From Pseudomonadota bacterium (GTDB taxonomy: Bacteria > Myxococcota_A > UBA796 > GCA-2862545): 50,806 bases of DNA. Position 1 is the first letter of the stretch. Every line of letters starts with the position of its first letter. A program made the translations under genes and the position numbers. Location: positions 1 to 50,806 of the forward strand of contig CANNIZ010000029.1 in the NCBI GenBank assembly GCA_947505245.1, in the 5' to 3' direction. Positions 44,101 to 50,806 of the stretch are shown piece after piece. Under the pieces are notes generated by a model. It was not told the DNA's origin and ran no database searches. It saw nothing but the letters and a program-made list of their open reading frames with translations.

Positions 44101-45871
44101 CGACGACGACTGCGACGCCGTGCGCGACGACGGCCTCGTCCGCGACGACGACGGCGACGGCTGGCTCGCCGGCTGTGTCGCGTCGTACCTCGCCGACTGC
44201 GACGACACGAACCCCAACACGCACCCGCACTCGATCGAGACCGTAACGAACGGGCGCGACGACGACTGCGACGGTTTCGTCGACGAGGGCGACCGCCACG
44301 ACGACGACGGCGACGGTTTCTGCGAGAGCCCCTTTGGGTGCGACGACGGCTCGCTTCCCAACGACTGCAACGACGGCGCGGCGAACATGCACCCCGGCGC
44401 CTACGAGGTGCCCGACAACCACATCGACGACGACTGCGACGGGACCACCGACGAGTCGTCAACCGAAGACCTCGACGACGACGGCTACACCGCAGCGCAA
44501 GGCGACTGCAACGATCACCTCGCAGACGTCCACCCCGGCGCCACCGAGCTGTGTGACGGCCTCGACGGCGACTGCAACGGCTTCGTTCCGGTCGACGAGC
44601 TCGATCGCGACGGCGACACGTGGCGTCCGTGCGATCTCGACGGCGAAGGCGACTGCGACGACCGCGATCGCCGCGCCCACGCGTTCGCGGCCGAAGACTG
44701 CGCGGATGGGATCGACAACGACTGCGACGGCACGATCGACGTCGACTCCGATCTCGACAACGACGGCTCCACCACCTGCGGCGGCGATTGCCGCGACAAC
44801 GACGCTTCCGTTCGGCCCGGCGTCCCCGAGGTTTGCAACAACATCGACGACAACTGCAACGGCCGCACCGACGAGACGGCCGATCGCGACGGCGACGGGT
44901 TCATCGCGTGCGACACGCCGTGCTCGCCGGAGCCGCCGCCCCGCTGCGATTGCGACGACACCACCGCGTTCGTTCGCCCGGGCCTGCCGGAAGACTGCAA
45001 CACGCCCGAAGACAACAACTGCGACTCCACCGAAGAGGACGTCGATCTCGACCTCGACGGCTGGTCGTCGTGCACGGGTGATTGCGACGACGACAACGGC
45101 GGCATCTCGCCCGGCACCGCCGAGGTTTGCAACGGCATCGATGACGACTGCGACGGCTCCGTTGACGAAGGCTTCGACGCCGACCGCGACGGCGTGACCG
45201 CGTGCACCGGGGATTGCGACGACACGAACCCGTTCATCAACACCTTCGAGATCGAGCTTTGCGACAACGGCATCGACGAAGACTGCACCGGCGCCCCCGA
45301 CGACGGGCCCGACCTCGACCACGACGGCTACATCGCGTGCGACGGGTCCGACTGCGACGACAACGATGCCCTCATCCACAAAGACGCCGAGGAGATCTGC
45401 GACGGCAAGGACACGAATTGCAACGGCACGATCGAAGACGACCTCGACCAGGACCTCGACGGGTTCACGGCCTGCACGGGCGACTGCGACGACACCGACC
45501 GTGAGCGCAACCCCGACCACGCCGAGGTCTGCAACAACGGCCTGGACGACGACTGCAACGGCCTCATCGACGACGGCGAGTTCGACGCCGACGGCGACGG
45601 GTTCACCGAGTGCACCGGGGACTGCGACGACGCGAATCCTGACGCGTTCCCCGGCGAGGGCCGCTCAGAGGCCGACGCCGGCGACGACGCGTGCGGCAAC
45701 GGCATCGACGACGACTGCGACGGTCGCCGCGACTGGGACGACCTCGACGACTGCCCGCTCGACGTGCCGAACAAGTGGTTCTGCGCGACGAACCCGGCCA
45801 GCGGCCCCGGCGGGCTGTTCCCGCTGCTCGCCATGGCCGCCCTCGGCCTCGTCCGCCGCCGCCGCGCCTGA
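41144..45871 (+). CDS. Giant secreted protein with Gly-rich, TSP3-like and MopE-like repeats
   Basis: The 1575-residue protein starts with a signal peptide (MRRIVTVASLIGLPGTALAG). Two Gly-rich blocks lie near 198-250 and 340-505 (GGGGGGGRGYAGG). Thrombospondin-3-like Ca-binding repeats follow (DADSDGDFVNDPDE, DSDGDGLVDGLE). From about 805 to 1530 come about 15 imperfect units of the form DCDD-x8-PGA-x-E-x-C-NG-x-DDDCDG-x-x-D. The end is PGGLFPLLAMAALGLVRRRRA, a Gly-rich stretch, a hydrophobic helix and Arg cluster like MYXO-CTERM sorting tails. The repeats should bind metal ions and form a surface fibre. GGGGAG precedes the ATG. Confidence 0.88.
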   Translation: MRRIVTVASLIGLPGTALAGAHMAIDQGAPGMDLLIPFVADLPEALPPEVRFACNGLVQGPTYTAQDGHTMLVSVHIAKDAPLGECVVSGIGFSSPFEIVKPVPMPQDGDPTDGDGVRDGVITIGAEARSPSGVVVWTKVNLNPSDRLVFLATDSKGGTPANGVLPVTVLVDGDGSLLGVVDVNGASTEKSKPTGANGGPGGGGGAGGSPYLEFELLPLPTPRMIGGGGGGGRGYAGGATKGLGYSGPADGPGGDGIMSGTGGASPSVAPESLTGSCADKLFREFTIAGAAAGSGSYRPASAPGAIQTVGFHDDCRGVISFKTLTTQPACGGVGSSNGPCDTPRGPAGTYDLAALAGGGGGGAGSGPICVPNIGYCPPADPTWIGGPGGGGGGAIAFIANGTLDVEGKMFANGGEGGEPGKGLPQSPQYTVVMDGLSGGGGAGGAIVLAGRPLKAGAGLFVHGGKGGPGGPEAQHGREGGEGWVRLDGFAGKPPPLETGPSGGSGNMYANAPFVSDHRNWTVKVSEAASWRIYGDGVVVAHGDLTGADTVDVSAYTDGVRHRWVFQLFDGEVPLHNGGVAIVDDDLDGLCIDQERGYGTSDVDADSDGDFVNDPDEVVGAAGVPGSGDETDPADPDSDGDGLVDGLEAAVWGTLPYEADSDFDGVIDGDEVFFWRSDPLNDDSDFDGVIDGDEVDNGTDPLRADTDEDGLTDDFDPAPTVGCPDATPHVAWYGDTDADGFGGGSVIFATCPNLASPVPGTVANGLDCDDEDETEGPPSIKVYADLDSDSVGGAFLRLQCFPVNANNEVATGDLDCDDLNPAVHPGEIEYCDGLDQDCDGQVDDGVPLGTWYPDGDGDGVGVAQGAIVACAQPAGTASIAGDCNDFDPNVSCADEDVDGDGFCPAPVCADPDVDPGDCDDTNAFIKPGAIEVCDGGDDNCDGFADEGLSDDLDGDGHTDLFGCTPGDDCDDFAPFVYQGAPELCNGLDDDCDAVRDDGLVRDDDGDGWLAGCVASYLADCDDTNPNTHPHSIETVTNGRDDDCDGFVDEGDRHDDDGDGFCESPFGCDDGSLPNDCNDGAANMHPGAYEVPDNHIDDDCDGTTDESSTEDLDDDGYTAAQGDCNDHLADVHPGATELCDGLDGDCNGFVPVDELDRDGDTWRPCDLDGEGDCDDRDRRAHAFAAEDCADGIDNDCDGTIDVDSDLDNDGSTTCGGDCRDNDASVRPGVPEVCNNIDDNCNGRTDETADRDGDGFIACDTPCSPEPPPRCDCDDTTAFVRPGLPEDCNTPEDNNCDSTEEDVDLDLDGWSSCTGDCDDDNGGISPGTAEVCNGIDDDCDGSVDEGFDADRDGVTACTGDCDDTNPFINTFEIELCDNGIDEDCTGAPDDGPDLDHDGYIACDGSDCDDNDALIHKDAEEICDGKDTNCNGTIEDDLDQDLDGFTACTGDCDDTDRERNPDHAEVCNNGLDDDCNGLIDDGEFDADGDGFTECTGDCDDANPDAFPGEGRSEADAGDDACGNGIDDDCDGRRDWDDLDDCPLDVPNKWFCATNPASGPGGLFPLLAMAALGLVRRRRA

Positions 45872-45881
45872 TCGAACGGGA

Positions 45882-47126
45882 CTACAGGACGCGCCAGATC
45901 GGGCACGCCAGGACGCCGTTCGCGAGCCAGCCAAGCTCATCGCCGGTGTGGAGGAGTAGCCCCGGGCCGCAGCGGCGCCCGTACTCCTCCCGAAACGTGA
46001 CAAGCGAGCGGACATCGTCGAGCCGGGGCCGCGCGGTGGCCTTCACCTCGACGGGGAACACGCGGCCTTCGTGCTCGATCACGAAGTCGACCTCGTCGCC
46101 GGTCGTCGTGCGCCAATACATCAGCGCCGGCCCGTCGGCGATCGTCCCGCGCCACGCGAGCAGGTCGCCCAACACGAGGTTCTCGAGGTGCGCCCCGCGC
46201 GGGGTGGTCTCCCCGGCCAGGTACATCGCGAGCCCCGTGTCCGCCCAGTAGAGCTTCGGCGACTTGATGAGCCGCTTCGTGCGGTTCACCGCATACGCAG
46301 GCAGGCGCACGAGCTGGTAGGACAGCTCGAGCAGATCGAGGTGCCGACGAACGGTCGGCTGCGGCATGCCGACGTCGCGCCCGAGCTCGGTCTGGTTCGC
46401 GACGTTCCCGATACGCAAACAAACGGCACGCATCAATCGTCGGAAGTCCACGATCGACGCGACCTCGGACAGCTGGCGCAGATCGCGCTCGAGGTACGTC
46501 TGCGTATAGCCGGCGAACCACAGCGCCCGCGCCTCGGCGTCGGCGAGGTGCAGGCGCGGCGTCGGGTAGCCACCGATGCGTACGAGGTCCTCCCACACCT
46601 CGTTCGGAGCGTCATCGTCAGCCAGGACGTCGGGCCAGGTGTGCTCCGGCGCCGCAAACAGCGCGCTCCAGCGGCCCACGGCGCCCCGCCCGAGCCGCTC
46701 CCGCCGGGTGAGCGGCCACAAGGAGAAGTGCGCGACCCGACCCGCGAGGGACTCGGACACGCCTTTCATCAGCGCGAGATCCGCTGAGCCCGTGAGCACG
46801 AAACGACCGGGCGTTCGACGCTCGTCCACGGCGCGCTTGATCGCGAGCAGGAGCGCCGGTGCGCGCTGAACCTCGTCGATCGTCAACGGCTCCTTTCCCT
46901 CGAGCAACGCGTCGGGCTCGCGCTCAGCGCGCTCCAACACCTCCACGTCGTCAAGCGTCACGTAGCGACGCGGCTTCGCGAGGTGCCTTACCAGCGTGCT
47001 CTTCCCCGTCTGACGCGCGCCGGTCAGCACCACCACCGGCTGGCTCGCCAGCGCGCGGTTCACCAGCCCCCCGAGCGCCCGGTCGACGCCTTTCAGATAA
47101 TCATTCATACCGTGAATGATATTCAT
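45882..47126 (-). CDS. AAA ATPase with DUF4143-type C-terminal nuclease-like domain
   Basis: The 414-residue protein has Walker A (LTGARQTGKSTL), Walker B (LTIDEVQRAP) and sensor (FVLTGSADL) motifs. The DUF4143 region includes GGYPTP, YTQTYLERDLRQLSEV, the winged-helix QTELGRDVGMPQPTVRRHL, and the C-terminal EVDFVIEHEGRVFPVEVKAT, a PD-(D/E)xK-like core. Such proteins are common accessory genes of unsettled role. ATG at 47126 gives MNIIHGMNDYLKG; ATG at 47108 is the other option, and neither has a ribosome site. A 21-bp palindrome covers the second ATG. Confidence 0.85.
   Translation of the reverse strand: MNIIHGMNDYLKGVDRALGGLVNRALASQPVVVLTGARQTGKSTLVRHLAKPRRYVTLDDVEVLERAEREPDALLEGKEPLTIDEVQRAPALLLAIKRAVDERRTPGRFVLTGSADLALMKGVSESLAGRVAHFSLWPLTRRERLGRGAVGRWSALFAAPEHTWPDVLADDDAPNEVWEDLVRIGGYPTPRLHLADAEARALWFAGYTQTYLERDLRQLSEVASIVDFRRLMRAVCLRIGNVANQTELGRDVGMPQPTVRRHLDLLELSYQLVRLPAYAVNRTKRLIKSPKLYWADTGLAMYLAGETTPRGAHLENLVLGDLLAWRGTIADGPALMYWRTTTGDEVDFVIEHEGRVFPVEVKATARPRLDDVRSLVTFREEYGRRCGPGLLLHTGDELGWLANGVLACPIWRVL
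47100..47120. promoter_or_regulatory. Palindrome over the start region of the DUF4143 ATPase gene
   Basis: ATCATTCA-taccg-TGAATGAT is a perfect 8-bp inverted repeat with a 5-bp centre. It includes the ATG at 47108 and lies just inside the ATG at 47126. In mRNA it could fold and hide the second start; in DNA it could be an operator for self-control. The local AT content is much higher than in the flanking genes. Confidence 0.5.
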
Positions 47127-47154
47127 TTACACGACTAATGAAAAGCTTCCGACC

Positions 47155-48537
47155 TCACTTCACCCGCACCCGAACGCTCGCGCCGAGTCGCCACGCGATC
47201 GCGTCGGCGCCAGCAACGAAGTCGCGCCCGGTGACCGGGCCCGCAGCCGCGTCGACCTCGACGGCGCCGCCCCCGTCGAGCCAGAACGCACCGTGTACGC
47301 CAAACTCGTCGCGCACCTCGGCGGTCGGGAACACGAACACCGTGTCGTCCACCCGATCCGCGACGAGCACCCGATGAACGTGCAGCCACCGGGCCTCAAA
47401 CGCGGGCTGCTCGAGCGTTGCCCGACCCAGGCGCACGATCGTGGTGCGCTGATCGCCGCCCGACGGGTGCCCGAGCGACTGCCCGTTCAACGTCCAGCCG
47501 TCGTGGTACACGCGATGGCCCACGTACCAGCGGTACAAATCATCCTCGATCACCGCCCACTCGCCGCCCACGTACCACGACTTCGCCGCGATCTCCGCGC
47601 CGTACACGTTCGCCGAGCCGCCCAGTGACGGCCACGGGATCGGCCCCAAGCGGCGCGCGATCACGTCCTCCCCGCCGTGCTGGATGAACAGCTCCGCATA
47701 GTCGAAGAACGGGACCCCCCACTTCCCGAGCGGCGGCGTGATCCGCACGTCCCACGCGGCGCGCTCGTCGGTGTCGGCACCCGACTGGTCCGGGTCGTCC
47801 TCCGCGTGCGGGTTCGTCGGCAGGATCACCTGACCCCAGTTGATCGGCCGCGGCACCCCGCCATCTGAGCCGCCGAACACCGCGTTGCGCGCGAGGCCCG
47901 CCTCCACCCACGGCACCGGCGCCCACCGCGCGTCCAGCACCAGCCACAGCGGGTGTTGCACGTCCCGGCGCACACCTGGCAGCCAGCCGCCCGCGAGTGA
48001 CAGCCCGAATCGACCGAGGACGTCGGCCTTACCGGGAATCCGCCCGTCCCCGCCGACCGCGAACCCCGGCAACGTGGGCGCGCTCGGGCTCACCAGCAGG
48101 CCGCCGTACCGGGCCGGCCCCTGCTGCAGCGGCTCCCGGCCCACCCGCGCATAGAAGCCCGGGGTGCGGATCCCCACCGATCCGACGACGTCGACCACGG
48201 ACGCCAGCGGACCCATTTCCGCCCCCACCCGCGGCGCGAGGTGGGCCGCAAACGCGCCGCGCCACGCGTAGGCGTCCGCGCGGGGCACCACCGACAGCGC
48301 GGGGCCCGGACCACCGAAGTCGAACGCACCTCCGCCCTCGACGCGAAACTCCCACCGGTCGGGCTCCAGGTCCGGCAACCGCTCGTGCAGCGGTCCGGGC
48401 TCGATGCGCAGCGCATCGGGTCGCGGGTCGCTCGCGACGCCGAGCAACGTATCCGTCGCGTTCGTGCGCACCTCCACGGCACGAGCGGTATCCCACGCGT
48501 CCGGGCCAGCGAATGCGGCGCTCACGAAGACGTCCAC
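47155..48537 (-). CDS. Wzi-like outer-membrane beta-barrel (capsule assembly family)
   Basis: The 460-residue protein is rich in alternating, aromatic-bounded strands. It carries blocks seen in the Wzi-like family: YARVGREPLQQGPARYGGLL, an aligned VEAGLARNAVFGG strand, NPHAEDDPDQSGADTDERAA, a barrel segment FFDYAELFIQHGGED, and the end GASVRVRVK. Wzi proteins bind capsule polysaccharide at the cell surface. The GTG start gives only a stub of a hydrophobic leader (VFVSAAFAG), so the true start may differ; an ATG at 48597 would overlap the divergent gene. No capsule genes are near. Confidence 0.6.
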   Translation of the reverse strand: MDVFVSAAFAGPDAWDTARAVEVRTNATDTLLGVASDPRPDALRIEPGPLHERLPDLEPDRWEFRVEGGGAFDFGGPGPALSVVPRADAYAWRGAFAAHLAPRVGAEMGPLASVVDVVGSVGIRTPGFYARVGREPLQQGPARYGGLLVSPSAPTLPGFAVGGDGRIPGKADVLGRFGLSLAGGWLPGVRRDVQHPLWLVLDARWAPVPWVEAGLARNAVFGGSDGGVPRPINWGQVILPTNPHAEDDPDQSGADTDERAAWDVRITPPLGKWGVPFFDYAELFIQHGGEDVIARRLGPIPWPSLGGSANVYGAEIAAKSWYVGGEWAVIEDDLYRWYVGHRVYHDGWTLNGQSLGHPSGGDQRTTIVRLGRATLEQPAFEARWLHVHRVLVADRVDDTVFVFPTAEVRDEFGVHGAFWLDGGGAVEVDAAAGPVTGRDFVAGADAIAWRLGASVRVRVK

Positions 48538-48554
48538 CCTCGTAGGATAGCGGC

Positions 48555-49322
48555 ATGAACCGACCCGCGGCCATCTTCGCTCTGCTCCTCGCGTCATCCG
48601 CGCTCGCCGCAGACGCCCCGCAGGCTCGCTTTCGCGCGTCGCGGTGGTCCTCCTGGCGCGTGGAGGTCGTGCTCGAGCGCGTCGTGAAGCAGAACGACGT
48701 CGTCGTGCAGGCGCAAAAGACGCTCGGCGCCTATGATCTCGTCGCCACGCGCGAGCGAGGCGGGCTTCGCGTCGAAGCCAACAACGCCGTTGTCATCGAC
48801 GACGGCGTGCACCCGGCCGCTGCGCTCGCCGGCTTTGCGCTCGGCGCGTGGGCACCCTACCACGTCGACAAGCACGGCCTGTTCGTCGAAATGGCGTCCG
48901 CCGACGTGCCGAGCGGCGCCGACGCGACGATGGTGACGTCAGGCGCGCGCCGCCAATGGACCGATCTTGTGCAAGCCTGGAACGGGCGCACGTTCCCCGC
49001 AGGCCACACCGATCGCGTCGTCGAACACGCAGAGCGCTCGGTCGAGACGATCGAGGTCGACATCCCCTGCGGCGATCAAACCTGTGTGCGCGTCGATCAG
49101 ATCACGTCGTTCGCGCCCACCGCCGCCCAACTGGAAGGCGTCGACCTCGGCTCCGAGGGAACGCTGCTCGGCTGGACGGACCACCTCCGCGCAACGTTCG
49201 AGCCCGACGGGCTGTTGCCGCACGAGCTCGCGAGCGAGCGCACGGTGCGACTGTCCCTTCCCAGCCAGGCAGCGCCCGTCGAGCGCGTCGATCGCAGCAC
49301 GCGCCGGTTCACCCCCAACTGA
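48555..49322 (+). CDS. Exported protein of unknown function
   Basis: I do not recognise this 255-residue protein. A clear signal peptide (MNRPAAIFALLLASSALAAD) sends it out of the cytoplasm. The mature part has long amphipathic strands (WRVEVVLERVVKQNDVVVQA), one Cys pair (IPCGDQTCVRVD) that could form a disulfide, and no membrane helix. It diverges from the Wzi-like gene across 17 bp and is convergent with the cytochrome-like gene. A periplasmic or lipid-binding role is possible but unsupported. Confidence 0.7.
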   Translation: MNRPAAIFALLLASSALAADAPQARFRASRWSSWRVEVVLERVVKQNDVVVQAQKTLGAYDLVATRERGGLRVEANNAVVIDDGVHPAAALAGFALGAWAPYHVDKHGLFVEMASADVPSGADATMVTSGARRQWTDLVQAWNGRTFPAGHTDRVVEHAERSVETIEVDIPCGDQTCVRVDQITSFAPTAAQLEGVDLGSEGTLLGWTDHLRATFEPDGLLPHELASERTVRLSLPSQAAPVERVDRSTRRFTPN

Positions 49323-49328
49323 CGCTCG

Positions 49329-49712
49329 TCAGTCGTCGAGCGCCCCGTTCTCGATCCACGACGCGATCAGGTCCACGCGGTCGCCGTCCGAGCCAGACGT
49401 CCCGTCCGGCATCGGCGACCCCTTGATCCCCGTCGCGCCGATGGTGAGCTTCTTGATCAGGTAGGAATTGTCGGGGTCACCGGCGATCACCAGGATCTCC
49501 CCGCTCACGTCGACGTCCGGGTTCGTGAGCGCGTCGATGCCCGTCGCAGACACACCGACCAGCGCCGCGTACGAATCCCCGGCCTCGAGCGAGAGCCCGC
49601 CCGCGTTGCCGCCGTGGCACGACGAGAACGCACACGACGGCGTAAACACCGTGTCCTGCACCTCGGTGAGGGTGGCCGGGTGACCACACGCGACGAGCCA
49701 GGCGAGGATCAC
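49329..49712 (-). CDS. Cytochrome c-like lipoprotein with CX4CH motif
   Basis: The 127-residue protein opens with a lipoprotein signal (VILAWLVACGHPA). The mature part has TVFTPSCAFSSCHGGNAGGL: Cys, four residues, Cys-His, not the usual two. The C-terminus carries GSPMPDGTSGSDGDRVDLIA, like the Met-ligand loop (xxMP) and final helix of small cytochromes c. So it may bind haem with a widened motif, or be a non-haem relative. The GTG start overlaps the stop of the copper-monooxygenase-like gene by four bases, tying the two together. Confidence 0.75.
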   Translation of the reverse strand: MILAWLVACGHPATLTEVQDTVFTPSCAFSSCHGGNAGGLSLEAGDSYAALVGVSATGIDALTNPDVDVSGEILVIAGDPDNSYLIKKLTIGATGIKGSPMPDGTSGSDGDRVDLIASWIENGALDD

Positions 49713-50644
49713 CACGGGTTGCAGACCACGGGCACGAGCGACGGGTACAACATGCCGTACGTCGCGCACATCTCGGCCGGGAACTCAAGGTCATGGTCCT
49801 CGGTGTTTTCCCAGTCGCACGTCGTCGTGAGCGTCGTCCCGGCGTCGATCGTGAGCTCACCCGGGCCGTACTTCTGCAGCGGCGGCGCGTCGCGGTAGTT
49901 CACGTCCCACACCGGGATCTCGTACAGCTCGGTCGTGGCGTCACCGACCTTGTGATCGAGCCGGAAGGACGTGCCGTATTCGTGCAGGTGCCCCGTCAGG
50001 TACAGCATCTGGTAGTCGTCCGCGAAGCTGCAATCGAAGTTGACCGACGACGGGCCTGGCGGCAACGTGAAGTCGATCACCGTGAGCGCGAACGCGGCGG
50101 CCCAGGTTGTGACCTGCTCCTCCGGCACCATGCCGATGGTCATGATGTCCTTGTAGCGGCGTCGCTCAGCGGTCGTATTCACGTAGTGCGCCTGCACGAC
50201 GTAGCGCTGGCCCGTGCGCAGCTTCACGGCGTAGCCCTCGGGCAACGTGATCGAGGAGCGGCCCGCATCCAGCGGCTCGGCGTTGATCAGCGGCTCGAAG
50301 TCCGTCATCGGGATGTCGCCCGTCGCGGTGCAGTCGATCACCTCGCCGTCCGCGAAGCGATCCGTCCCTGCTGACGTGCCGAGCAGGATCAGGTGATGGC
50401 CGCCCTCCCCCTGGTAGCTCTCGAACGCGTCCATCCCAACGTCCGGGCCCGCATACGTCCCGAACATGCAGTACTGCACCTCGGTGTACGGCTCAGCGAC
50501 GACCTCGGGACCGAACCATTGCTCGCCGCCCGCCGGCGCGGGGAAGTCCGCGGGATTCAGCACGTAGTCGGTGATCTCCACGTCCGAGTCGGACGATCCG
50601 CCCGCACACGCCACAAGAAACAGGACTGGAACGAAGCGGATCAC
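49709..50644 (-). CDS. Copper type II (PHM-like) monooxygenase-fold lipoprotein
   Basis: The 311-residue protein starts with a lipoprotein signal (VIRFVPVLFLVACAGGS). It shows the two copper sites of peptidylglycine/dopamine monooxygenases in order: His83-His84 (GGHHLILLG) and His153 (VQAHYVNT) for the first copper, His219/His221 (TGHLHEYG) and Met292 (EMCATYG) for the second. Paired Cys could form the family's disulfides. It would hydroxylate a small substrate using O2 and an electron donor, possibly the co-encoded cytochrome-like lipoprotein. The start is a GTG after GAGAGGT. Confidence 0.82.
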   Translation of the reverse strand: MIRFVPVLFLVACAGGSSDSDVEITDYVLNPADFPAPAGGEQWFGPEVVAEPYTEVQYCMFGTYAGPDVGMDAFESYQGEGGHHLILLGTSAGTDRFADGEVIDCTATGDIPMTDFEPLINAEPLDAGRSSITLPEGYAVKLRTGQRYVVQAHYVNTTAERRRYKDIMTIGMVPEEQVTTWAAAFALTVIDFTLPPGPSSVNFDCSFADDYQMLYLTGHLHEYGTSFRLDHKVGDATTELYEIPVWDVNYRDAPPLQKYGPGELTIDAGTTLTTTCDWENTEDHDLEFPAEMCATYGMLYPSLVPVVCNPW

Positions 50645-50653
50645 GGTGACCTC

Positions 50654-50806
50654 TCAGGAGGGATTCAACAGGCCGAGAAACACCTGCGCGGGCGTCGTAG
50701 CGCCACCGATCACGACGAAGCCGTTGTCGTTGGGCAACGTGATCGCGTCGTGCAACTCGCAGTCGTTAAGGTCGGAGTCGAGGCAGCCGAGGATCACCAC
50801 GCGGCA
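50654..50806 (-). CDS. Exported-type protein, partial (C-terminal 50 residues)
   Basis: The frame enters from the right edge and ends at a TGA ten bases before the copper-monooxygenase start. Its last 50 residues include CRVVILGCLDSDLNDCELHD, with Cys residues and Asp-rich turns, and the end NGFVVIGGATTPAQVFLGLL. It probably belongs to the same operon as the two lipoproteins downstream. I cannot assign a family. Confidence 0.6.
   Translation of the reverse strand, partial: CRVVILGCLDSDLNDCELHDAITLPNDNGFVVIGGATTPAQVFLGLLNPS

Noticed and set aside
41426..44422. Open frame of about 1000 codons on the minus strand, opposite the giant repeat protein
   Set aside because: It is a Val/Ala-rich antisense shadow of GAC/GGC-rich codons; the plus-strand gene has a signal peptide, repeats and ribosome site.
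43560..45740. CRISPR-like or DNA-level tandem repeat array
   Set aside because: The repetition is at protein level (DCDD...DDDCDG units of uneven length); the DNA units are not identical and lie within one reading frame.

Overview
This is a high-GC, gene-dense window from a chromosome that most resembles Myxococcota (Polyangia-like 'deltaproteobacteria'). The pointers are two eukaryotic-type Ser/Thr kinases, lipoproteins whose mature N-termini are rich in Asp-Thr, MopE-like Cys/Asp repeat proteins, a secreted protein ending in a membrane helix plus Arg cluster, a ferritin-like lipoprotein and a CX4CH cytochrome-like lipoprotein. This placement is inference from gene content; no rRNA, tRNA, CRISPR array or insertion sequence with a transposase was seen. 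No stretch over 300 bp lacks a gene.

Layout. 1-316: end of a ribbon-helix-helix-like gene. 459-2524: thiolase and short-chain dehydrogenase operon, divergent from 2710-5389, an operon of a Tat-signal small subunit, a GMC oxidoreductase and a class II aldolase; two matching palindromes lie between them. 5386-8192: Ser/Thr kinase translationally coupled to a GH1 lipoprotein. 8228-13100: DsbA-like isomerase, SelO with a membrane flippase-like protein, a GAF protein and a TPR-like protein. 13199-14258: BolA, monothiol glutaredoxin and EVE protein operon. 14318-19906: hybrid histidine kinase, N-formylglutamate amidohydrolase-like protein, M18 aminopeptidase and an ASADH-like protein without the catalytic Cys.

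20002-25465 is a tightly overlapping five-gene operon: acyl-AMP ligase, extended SDR, acyl carrier protein, acyl-CoA dehydrogenase and cobalamin-type radical SAM protein. It looks like a carrier-protein-tethered acyl-modifying pathway that I cannot assign to any characterised product, and it is the best candidate here for an undescribed system. It ends in a REPIN-like hairpin (25469-25537); a second copy lies at 30854-30996.

25541-29475 looks like a nitrosative or redox stress module: Rrf2 regulator, TlpA-like thioredoxin, a remnant of a RIC-like protein, the di-iron repair protein RIC/YtfE, two tandem LuxR regulators with five shared cysteines, and a YwiC-like membrane protein. A 26-bp palindrome of unusual composition sits before RIC, with weaker relatives before the remnant and between the Rrf2 and LuxR genes. 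A tryptophanase follows (29498-30853).

31022-34369 holds an unknown membrane protein, an Old Yellow Enzyme-type oxidoreductase and a phosphofructokinase. 34408-50806 is dominated by cell-envelope and secreted proteins: a ferritin-like lipoprotein, an FG-GAP/MopE lipoprotein, a PEGA-domain kinase with an exported partner, a 1575-residue MopE-repeat protein, a DUF4143-type ATPase, a Wzi-like barrel, and a copper monooxygenase-like lipoprotein coupled to a cytochrome-like lipoprotein.
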